Part shown: one piece after another, positions 34,650 to 41,041 of the stretch
How the letters are laid out: each line of letters opens with the position of its first letter
How positions within the stretch are numbered: position 1 is the first letter of the stretch
IMG/VR virus record: IMGVR_UViG_3300010885_049019
Coordinates: 1-45,689 of that record
DNA: 45,689 nucleotides
Reading direction: 5' to 3' (one strand)
Source: a virus
Program-made: the position numbers and the translations under genes
The notes under the pieces: model-generated
What the model saw: the letters and a program-made list of their open reading frames with translations, nothing else
Databases searched by the model: none
Told to the model about the DNA's origin: nothing

Positions 34650-37079
34650 ATGGCTGCAAATACTCAAGACTTTAGAGTTAAAAACGGTATTGTTGTTAAT
34701 AATACTGCAACTATTGGAAATACTGTAAGTATATCTGGTAATGTAACTATTAACGGAAAGTCACTTATCATAGATAATCCAACAGGGCTATCTATCAACG
34801 CCACAGGTCGTTCAGTCTTAGGAAACTCAGTAACCGTTTCTAAAGGTAATCTTACTGTAAGTAATGGTGCCTTCAGTGTAACGTCGGCCAATGCAACACA
34901 ATCTACAGTCTTCACAGTAAACACAGAGACAGTAACAGTATCAGGGAATCTTACTGTTACTGGTATTGCAACATTCCAATCAGCCCAAAGACTAGAGATT
35001 GGTACAGGAGACATTCTTCTCTATTCTGCTCTTACTGGCGCTCCGGCAGGTAATGCCTCTATCACAGTAAACCGCGGTACTAGTCCAGATGTTTATATTC
35101 TATGGGATGAAACTACTAGTACCTGGAAGTTTACTAACGACGGCACATACTTCTTTCCTATACGCACATACAGTGATCTAGTTTATTCGTTTGATACTTC
35201 TACTACTATGAGCACTGCTCCAGTAAGTGGAAGATTACGTCTTAACAATGCTAACTATTCTCTTGCTACTATTGTATCTTTCAGCTCTAGTGAGTTTGGA
35301 GGTAATAGTACTTCTAATATTTGGAGTGCTGTTGGAAGTAGTAGTAGTGCTAATAAAGCCCTTCTGTATATTAGATCAAGTGAAAATACTAATGAATTTG
35401 CTGTCTACAGAATAACTAGTGCTGCAGACACAAGTGTAACTGGCGCAATTAAATTTAACATTACATATTTGGGTGGAGTTACTTCAGGCCTTACATCGTT
35501 AGAAAATGTAACTGTGCAAGTCTCTCTATCAGGCGATAAAGGTGAAGTAGGGTCAAAGGGCGATAAAGGTGATATAGGTGTTACCGGGGCAAAAGGTGAC
35601 AAGGGTGATACCGGCACAGCCGGCTCAAAAGGTGATAAAGGTGAGGTAGGTACTAAAGGTGACAAAGGCGATAAGGGCGATATAGGAACTACTGGTGGTA
35701 AAGGTGACAAGGGAGATACAGGCTCCGCAGGAAGAGAAGCTGGTATACCTTACACATTTAGTGTATCAACAACTGAAAGTGCTTCTCAACCTCCTATAGG
35801 TGGAGCTATTTTTAACTCCGCTACATTAGGATCGGTAACGTCTATTACTGTAAGAAAGGTTGACGGTAATATTAACGACAGTAATAATTTGTTTAATGCG
35901 TTTGGTAGCTATGGCAATACTACTCTTAAAGGTTTGCTTACTGTACGTAATACAGCTAATACATCACAGACAGCACTATTTAACGTTAGCAGCATATCAG
36001 AAGGTAGTCAAGCAACAAACAAATTATTCACAGTTTCAAATATTAATAACGGGTATACTGCAGTATTCCAGGATACCTCATCCCTACTATTTACATTTAC
36101 TCCTAACGGGTTGGGTAGTAAAGGGGATACTGGTACGACTGGTACGGCCGGTTCCAAAGGTGATAAAGGCGACCAGGGGGCTAAAGGCGACAAAGGAGAC
36201 CTAGGTTCTACTGGCACCAAGGGTGACAAAGGTGATCAGGGTGCTAAAGGTGATAAGGGAGACGCTGGGTCTAAAGGTGACTCAGGAACCAGCGGGCTTA
36301 CTGCTGGTATAAACTATCTGTTTGATACAGGTACAACAGAATCCGTATCAGCTCCAGGTATTGGTTCACTTATTTTTAATAGCGCAACTCCTTCAAGTGT
36401 TACTGCAATTACCGTAAGAAATATAGACAATACTGGTGCTAACAATCAGCTCTTAATTAGTAATTACAATAACCTAGGCAATACTACGTTTAAGGGTTAT
36501 CTTGAAATTACTAATATTGCTAATACTTCTCAAACCCTATTATATTCAGTAAGCAGCACTGCAGCAGGTAGCCAGGCTTATAATTCTAAATTTAATGTAA
36601 CTAATATTACTGGCAGCTATAATTCACCATTTTTAACTGGTGCTAATCTTGCAGTACAATTTTCCGGAACTGGATTGAGTATTAAGGGCGATAATGGTAC
36701 TACCGGTGCAAAAGGTGACAAGGGAGATGCATTCACTACCCTTACAGCTTACACCGAAACAGTTAATACAGCTACAGTCTCCACATCAACCTATAATATA
36801 GATTTAAGTCTATCCAATATCTTTAATTTAACTCTTGCTACTAGTGTAACGTTTACATTTACTAACCCACCAACGGTAGGGTTTACAAAACCAGTAACAG
36901 TTATCTTAAAACAAGATGGTACTGGTTCAAGAACGGCATCATTTACAGGTGCTAAGTATACTGATGCAGTTAGCCCGGTGCTAACTACAACTGCTAATAG
37001 GTCTGATGTTCTTACATTCTTTACATTAGATGGTGGAACATCATATTTTGGTACTTTTGCTATGGCCAACGTCGCTTAA
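34650..37079 (+). CDS. collagen-like tail fibre
   Basis: An 809-residue fibre. Residues 1-160 form a beta-repeat anchor (VKNGIVVNNTATIGNTVSIS). Three related beta domains of about 125 residues (about 165-293, 363-488 and 551-678) are followed in turn by collagen-like Gly-X-Y blocks. The blocks lie at 295-362, 489-550 and a short one at 679-695. The blocks have no proline. Nearly all their lysines are in the Y position before Gly (GDKG, GSKG, GAKG, GTKG): 12 in the first and 10 in the second. The C-terminus is a compact beta domain with FTLDGGTSYFG. Such trimers are stabilised by Lys-Asp/Glu pairs. The lysines are in the context used by lysyl hydroxylases, and a PLOD-like enzyme is encoded at 43280. 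Confidence 0.85.
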   Translation: MAANTQDFRVKNGIVVNNTATIGNTVSISGNVTINGKSLIIDNPTGLSINATGRSVLGNSVTVSKGNLTVSNGAFSVTSANATQSTVFTVNTETVTVSGNLTVTGIATFQSAQRLEIGTGDILLYSALTGAPAGNASITVNRGTSPDVYILWDETTSTWKFTNDGTYFFPIRTYSDLVYSFDTSTTMSTAPVSGRLRLNNANYSLATIVSFSSSEFGGNSTSNIWSAVGSSSSANKALLYIRSSENTNEFAVYRITSAADTSVTGAIKFNITYLGGVTSGLTSLENVTVQVSLSGDKGEVGSKGDKGDIGVTGAKGDKGDTGTAGSKGDKGEVGTKGDKGDKGDIGTTGGKGDKGDTGSAGREAGIPYTFSVSTTESASQPPIGGAIFNSATLGSVTSITVRKVDGNINDSNNLFNAFGSYGNTTLKGLLTVRNTANTSQTALFNVSSISEGSQATNKLFTVSNINNGYTAVFQDTSSLLFTFTPNGLGSKGDTGTTGTAGSKGDKGDQGAKGDKGDLGSTGTKGDKGDQGAKGDKGDAGSKGDSGTSGLTAGINYLFDTGTTESVSAPGIGSLIFNSATPSSVTAITVRNIDNTGANNQLLISNYNNLGNTTFKGYLEITNIANTSQTLLYSVSSTAAGSQAYNSKFNVTNITGSYNSPFLTGANLAVQFSGTGLSIKGDNGTTGAKGDKGDAFTTLTAYTETVNTATVSTSTYNIDLSLSNIFNLTLATSVTFTFTNPPTVGFTKPVTVILKQDGTGSRTASFTGAKYTDAVSPVLTTTANRSDVLTFFTLDGGTSYFGTFAMANVA
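35532..36730 (+). repeat. collagen-like Gly-X-Y repeat blocks
   Basis: Three blocks of nine-base-periodic sequence (about 35532-35738, 36113-36301 and 36685-36730), reading mostly GGT GAT/GAC AAA/AAG. They are separated by copies of a beta domain. The antisense frames of these blocks read as Pro/Ser/Leu-rich open frames, which are artefacts. Confidence 0.85.
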
Positions 37080-37092
37080 GGAGGAAGGTAAA

Positions 37093-37416
37093 ATGGCTGT
37101 CGTAAAAATTCACGAAATTATTTTATATACTTGTGATTCAGTTAATTCGCTAGATGGACACGATCTTGCCGCATGGTTAGATCATACAGATATCAAGTAT
37201 GTTAGAATGCATTATAATAATACAGCAGTTTTAGATACAGTAATAAACAATCTTAACACGTGGTGGAAAGATAAACAACTAACTGCTAGTTCCTGGCCAT
37301 TCGTGACCTACAAAGAGGAGCATGACGATGGCAGACCTTCATACGCACTTACATCAAACTTTATTGAAGGTTTACAGAACGTTAAAGATCAATTACCTGC
37401 TTTAGTGGCATTATAA
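37093..37416 (+). CDS. hypothetical small tail-fibre-associated protein, 107 aa
   Basis: Start is ATG 37093 behind a very strong ribosome binding site (AAGGAGGAAGG); an earlier in-frame ATG at 37030 lies within the fibre gene and is not needed. The product is a 107-residue mixed alpha/beta protein with two Trp-rich stretches (NLNTWWKDKQ, SSWPFVTYKEE) and no membrane segment. Genes of this size between fibre genes often encode fibre assembly chaperones or minor fibre proteins. I do not recognise a family. Confidence 0.72.
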   Translation: MAVVKIHEIILYTCDSVNSLDGHDLAAWLDHTDIKYVRMHYNNTAVLDTVINNLNTWWKDKQLTASSWPFVTYKEEHDDGRPSYALTSNFIEGLQNVKDQLPALVAL

Positions 37417-37417
37417 A

Positions 37418-38992
37418 ATGCCTTTAGGTTTAAGAACAACACTCCGCCGAACTCTAGTTAACGCTGGATCAATTACCTTAAACTCTGGTACAGGCAATCT
37501 TACATTACCTTTTGGGGTTGTAAGTATAAGTGGCACAGGTAGAGGAGGGGCAGGTACTGCAGGTACTGGCGGCACAGGGGGCACAGCAGGCACAGCCGGT
37601 TCAGCAGGTAATCCTGGTAGTGCAGGTAACCAAGGCAACCCTGGTAATAATGGTTCGGGGGGTCCAGGCGGACCTGGAGGCCCTGCTGGAAATCCAGGTA
37701 CTGCAGGCAACGCAGGAAATCCAGGGAATGCTGGTGGCGGCGGTGCTGGAGGTGCTGCAGCAAGCTCATCTACTAATTTGCAATATATGTCAGGTGGTTA
37801 TGCGTATTACTATCAAATAGACTCTAAGGGTCGACCTGTAATAAACGGGTGGGGTAAAGCTGGAGAAACTTCTAACCCAGGCCCTGGCGTATCTACAACC
37901 CCATTTAAGTGGCCATATAGTGACGGCGGGCCTGGTCTACCTGGAACAGCAGGCAACCCAGGCAGCGATGGGTCCGGCGCCGGCGCCGGTGGTGCTGGTG
38001 GTGCAGGTTCAAGTGGTGGTAGTGGTACTGCTGGCACACCAGGCTCAGCAGGTAATGGTGCTGGATCAGGAGGGCTAGGTAATGATGGCTCTCCAGGTAA
38101 TTCTGGTACTTCGGGTAATTCAACCACGTTTAGCAATTATACTTTTCCTGGCACTTCTGGAAATAGTGGCACTAAAGGTAGCAAGGGTACTGATGGCACT
38201 GCTGGAAATAATGGTACTGGTGGTAACGGAGGTACAGCGGGATCTGCTGGTAACCCAGGAAATTCAGGGTCATCTGGCAACCCAGGTAACAATGGGACAG
38301 GAGGTTCCGGAGGGTCAGCAGGAACGGGGGGTGCTGGTGGTGGCGGTGGATATGGATATGTTTTTGGTAGTACTACGGGCCTTTTTGGTGGGGCTGGTGG
38401 CGCCGGTGGTAGCGCAGACCCTATAGTAGGATCATCATATAGTGGCGGACCAGGTAATGCGGGAGTTTCTACAGCTACACCAGGTACCGGACAGGTCGTT
38501 GCCGGTAACGGTGGTACTGCATATGGGTTAGCTACTTTTGGTGCTGGTGCTATACGAAACGGTAATGGAAACTCTACAGGAGGTAGCGGCACACCGGCTA
38601 ATTATACATGGGGTGGTGGGTCGGGATCAGGTGGAGCAGCTAGATGGGTAAATACTAATTCTAAAGCTGCTGGTGGTGGCGGTGGCGGTGGGGGCGCTGC
38701 ATCAGCTAATCCAATTTCTGGTAATCCAGGAAATTCTGGTAATCCAGGTAATACAGGGAGTAGCGGAAATTCCGGTTCCGGTGCTAATCCAGGCAATCCT
38801 GGTAATAGCGGAAACCCTGGAGTTGCTGGTAGCGCTGGCATCCCTGGTACTAAAGGGGCTGATGGTACGATAAGTAGTGTTACCACTTCAAATTGGTCAG
38901 GTAAATTTAATTTAAAGCAGAATGTTCCTTACTCAGTGGGTAGTGGTCCGGGCGGCGCCGGTCAAATAACTATTACATGGACTAGACAATGA
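37418..38992 (+). CDS. glycine/asparagine/proline-rich adhesin-like protein
   Basis: A 524-residue protein whose first 40 residues (PLGLRTTLRRTLVNAGSITL then a beta stretch) lead into very Gly-rich sequence. There are long runs of Gly-X-Y triplets such as GNPGSAGNQGNPGNNG and GNPGNSGNPGNTGSSG. Inserts of ordinary sequence intervene (SSSTNLQYMSGGYAYYYQID, GGGYGYVFGSTTGLFGGAGG), and the C-terminus is a beta segment ending in GPGGAGQITITWTRQ. At least a dozen Asn-Pro-Gly occur with Pro in the Y position. Two structures are possible: a collagen-like triple helix, or a polyglycine-II bundle as in gp38-type adhesins of T-even phages. Location in the fibre cluster supports receptor binding. Adjacent genes encode two prolyl-hydroxylase-like oxygenases. 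Confidence 0.72.
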   Translation: MPLGLRTTLRRTLVNAGSITLNSGTGNLTLPFGVVSISGTGRGGAGTAGTGGTGGTAGTAGSAGNPGSAGNQGNPGNNGSGGPGGPGGPAGNPGTAGNAGNPGNAGGGGAGGAAASSSTNLQYMSGGYAYYYQIDSKGRPVINGWGKAGETSNPGPGVSTTPFKWPYSDGGPGLPGTAGNPGSDGSGAGAGGAGGAGSSGGSGTAGTPGSAGNGAGSGGLGNDGSPGNSGTSGNSTTFSNYTFPGTSGNSGTKGSKGTDGTAGNNGTGGNGGTAGSAGNPGNSGSSGNPGNNGTGGSGGSAGTGGAGGGGGYGYVFGSTTGLFGGAGGAGGSADPIVGSSYSGGPGNAGVSTATPGTGQVVAGNGGTAYGLATFGAGAIRNGNGNSTGGSGTPANYTWGGGSGSGGAARWVNTNSKAAGGGGGGGGAASANPISGNPGNSGNPGNTGSSGNSGSGANPGNPGNSGNPGVAGSAGIPGTKGADGTISSVTTSNWSGKFNLKQNVPYSVGSGPGGAGQITITWTRQ

Positions 38993-39252
38993 ATTATACG
39001 TTCACATATAAAATTATAAAAGCAGATGTTACTTCAGGTAATATGCTTGTTAAGTACACCCCGCTTGATGGTGAATTAACTGCGATTACTCTTAACATCA
39101 GTGTTGTTTTTGATGAAAACAACAATCCTATTCCTTTGGAGCAATTAATAGAAATGTATGCACCACAGGCTCAATGGGCTGCTCAAGCATATATCAAAGA
39201 TAATTATGAAGATTTAATTAATAAAACTGGAAATATAACCCCTACTCTGTGA
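38989..39252 (+). CDS. hypothetical small protein, 87 aa
   Basis: Coupled by ATGA to the Gly-rich gene. The 87-residue product has an N-terminal beta half (YTFTYKIIKADVTSGNMLVK, then LTAITLNISVVFDENNNP) and a C-terminal helix (QAQWAAQAYIKDNYEDLIN). It has no membrane segment or catalytic motif. The pattern resembles small proteins encoded beside fibre genes in marine phages; function is unknown. Confidence 0.7.
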   Translation: MNYTFTYKIIKADVTSGNMLVKYTPLDGELTAITLNISVVFDENNNPIPLEQLIEMYAPQAQWAAQAYIKDNYEDLINKTGNITPTL

Positions 39253-39259
39253 GATTTTT

Positions 39260-39841
39260 ATGAATGATTTTATTGGTGTATATGATGATGTGGTAACCCC
39301 AGAATACTGTGATAGTCTTATAAACTATTTTAAATGGTGTAAGGATAATAATAGGACTTGGAATAGGGATGAATGTAGTACCCTGTCCAAAGAGGATGTT
39401 TCTACCACTCTTAATCCTATGAAGCAGACCGAAATTAATTTTAGTTATGATAATTTAGGGGGGTTTATAGCTGAATTTAATGAAGTATTTTGGAAAAATA
39501 GCTATAAACAGTATACTACAAAGTATGATATTCTTAATACGTTTAATAATCATACTATTTATTCTTATAAATTACAAGAAACAGAACCGTCTCAAGGGTA
39601 TCATGTGTGGCATAGCGAGCAAGGATCGCTAGAATATAGTAGAAGAATAGCAGCGTACATTTTGTATTTGAATGATGTTATTGAAGGTGGGGAAACAGAA
39701 TTTTTATATTTAAGTAAGCGTATTGCAGCGAAAAGAGGAAGACTAGTTATATTCCCTGCAGGTTATACCCACACCCATCGTGGCAATCCCCCCTTATCTG
39801 GCACAAAGTATATTATGACAGGATGGGTGGAGTATTCATAA
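39260..39841 (+). CDS. 2OG-Fe(II) oxygenase, prolyl 4-hydroxylase-like
   Basis: A 193-residue dioxygenase of the prolyl 4-hydroxylase superfamily. The C-terminal double-stranded beta-helix is visible: YHVWHSEQG, then AAYILYLNDVIEGGETEFLY, GRLVIFPAGYTHTHRGNPP and SGTKYIMTGW. Likely iron ligands are H118, E120 (Glu instead of the usual Asp) and H173; K183 would bind 2-oxoglutarate. It follows the Asn-Pro-Gly-rich protein within the fibre cluster and is itself followed by a second oxygenase with a one-base overlap. Candidate substrates are the prolines or other residues of neighbouring fibre proteins. Related enzymes are frequent in marine T4-like phages with unknown targets. Confidence 0.82.
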   Translation: MNDFIGVYDDVVTPEYCDSLINYFKWCKDNNRTWNRDECSTLSKEDVSTTLNPMKQTEINFSYDNLGGFIAEFNEVFWKNSYKQYTTKYDILNTFNNHTIYSYKLQETEPSQGYHVWHSEQGSLEYSRRIAAYILYLNDVIEGGETEFLYLSKRIAAKRGRLVIFPAGYTHTHRGNPPLSGTKYIMTGWVEYS

Positions 39842-40440
39842 TGTCTCTTTATAGCTTCTTACCGGCATCAGCTAGAAAAACTGCATATGAGCCATTTATT
39901 ACCTGGAGAGAAGCTTTTGATGCAAGACAGGTCTCAGATATAATTAACATGTGCGAAAAGCTACCTGCATCAGATGGTATTGTGGGAGGGCTTAAAGGTG
40001 ATGTTAATACTCAAATTAGAGTCTCAAAAACTGCGTGGTTAGACAATTCAGAGCCTCATCAGTGGATATATGAAAAAATGGCTTTTTTGGCCAGAAGTAT
40101 TAATAGTGATTTCTACAGATTTAATCTCTACGGGTTTGTAGAAGATATGCAGTATACGATATATACTGGAGATGAGGAAAGCCATTATACCTGGCATATA
40201 GACGCTGGTAAAAATACTGATTGTGCTAGAAAGCTTTCTTTGGTATTACAGCTTTCAGATCCTGAAGAGTACGAAGGTGGCGATTTAGAGATATTAACTG
40301 GTCCAGAACCTCTTACAGTGGATAAAGAAAAAGGAATGCTGGCTGCCTTTCCTAGTTATGTCCTGCATAGAGTGACGCCAGTAACAAAAGGAATAAGAAG
40401 ATCTTTGGTAGTATGGGTTGCAGGACCTGACTTTATATAG
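39841..40440 (+). CDS. 2OG-Fe(II) oxygenase, PKHD/P4H-type
   Basis: A 199-residue dioxygenase. The canonical facial triad is present: H119 and D121 in YTWHIDAG, H176 in YVLHRVTPV, with R186 ten residues later for 2-oxoglutarate. EEYEGGDLEILTG and MLAAFPSYVLHRV are the core strands, as in PKHD-type hydroxylases. Start ATG 39841 overlaps the previous stop (TAATG); an in-frame ATG at 39823 is less likely. Being the last gene before a late promoter, it closes the fibre/oxygenase transcription unit. It is only distantly like the preceding oxygenase (different triad, different 2OG residue), so the pair is not a recent duplication. Confidence 0.83.
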   Translation: MSLYSFLPASARKTAYEPFITWREAFDARQVSDIINMCEKLPASDGIVGGLKGDVNTQIRVSKTAWLDNSEPHQWIYEKMAFLARSINSDFYRFNLYGFVEDMQYTIYTGDEESHYTWHIDAGKNTDCARKLSLVLQLSDPEEYEGGDLEILTGPEPLTVDKEKGMLAAFPSYVLHRVTPVTKGIRRSLVVWVAGPDFI

Positions 40441-40443
40441 TCT

Positions 40444-40451
40444 TATAAATA
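40444..40451 (+). promoter_or_regulatory. T4-type late promoter element TATAAATA
   Basis: Exact late consensus in the 33-base gap after the second oxygenase gene. Transcription would begin near 40457, about 17 bases before ATG 40474. It would drive the small tail protein genes, the fibre at 41042 and probably the collagen-modifying enzyme. Confidence 0.75.
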
Positions 40452-40473
40452 AGAAAAACAACACTCTACCATC

Positions 40474-40803
40474 ATGGCCACTAAAGCAAATCTTATAATA
40501 GATCAGGGAGCATCATACAGCACCAATATCGATATTCTCGATGAAAATGGTGTTGCTATAGATTTGACTAATTATACTGGTGCTGCTCAGATGAGAAAGC
40601 ATTATACATCGTCAAACTCAATTAGTTTTAGCGTTAGTTTAGATGGTGCTGACGGCACGGTTACATTATCGTTATCTGCAAATGCTACTGCTAATATAGC
40701 ATCTGGTAGATATGTTTATGACGTAGAATTAACATCCAGCTCTGGTGTAGTCTCTAGAGTACTAGAAGGTATAGTTACAGTAACCCCTAACGTTACGAGA
40801 TAA
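40474..40803 (+). CDS. small beta-sandwich tail protein, 109 aa
   Basis: A 109-residue protein with the regular alternation of an Ig-like or BppU-type beta sandwich: NLIIDQGASYSTNIDILDEN, then LTNYTGAAQMRKHY, DGTVTLSLSANATANI, GRYVYDVELTSSSG and a final strand VLEGIVTVTPNVTR. Similar small proteins occur in many marine myophages in fibre clusters and probably link fibre to baseplate. It is the first gene after an exact late promoter. No ribosome binding site is obvious. Confidence 0.75.
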   Translation: MATKANLIIDQGASYSTNIDILDENGVAIDLTNYTGAAQMRKHYTSSNSISFSVSLDGADGTVTLSLSANATANIASGRYVYDVELTSSSGVVSRVLEGIVTVTPNVTR

Positions 40804-40804
40804 T

Positions 40805-41041
40805 ATGACTACCAATATTAAAGCTGTAGTTAAGCAGAACAACCAGCTTCTAACGCAGCAATCAACACTTACTTTAAAAAACACGCTTAAGGACCAAATT
40901 ACCATTCGCGAATTAGCTAACGTTGTAGAGGGAACTCCACAAGACGGTGATGCAATAGTCTACAATTCAAGTTTAAATAAATATGAGGTAAAACCGGTTA
41001 CAACAATTTCAATATCAGGATTGGACGGGGGAACCTTCTAA
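40805..41041 (+). CDS. small tail protein with LDGGTF C-terminus, 78 aa
   Basis: A 78-residue protein with an N-terminal coil/strand region (IKAVVKQNNQLLTQQSTLTL), a middle IRELANVVEGTPQDGDAIVY segment, and the C-terminal end ISGLDGGTF. The 'DGDAIVYNSSLNKYEV' stretch is a common fibre connector motif. The last six residues recur almost identically at the end of the next protein (LDGGSF), suggesting a shared docking or processing tail. It abuts the 41042 gene with no gap. Confidence 0.72.
   Translation: MTTNIKAVVKQNNQLLTQQSTLTLKNTLKDQITIRELANVVEGTPQDGDAIVYNSSLNKYEVKPVTTISISGLDGGTF

Noticed and set aside
35405-36229. Pro/Ser/Leu-rich open frames antisense to collagen blocks (also 45384-45623)
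   Set aside because: Reverse complement of Gly-Asp-Lys repeats reads as SPLSP-type sequence; a composition artefact.
37030-37092. N-terminal extension of the 107-residue protein
   Set aside because: It lies inside the preceding fibre gene, whereas ATG 37093 has a near-perfect ribosome binding site just upstream.
37411-38886. Proline-rich open frames antisense to the Gly-rich gene
   Set aside because: They are the complement of GGN-rich triplets and disappear outside the repeats; no start signals and no gene-like composition.
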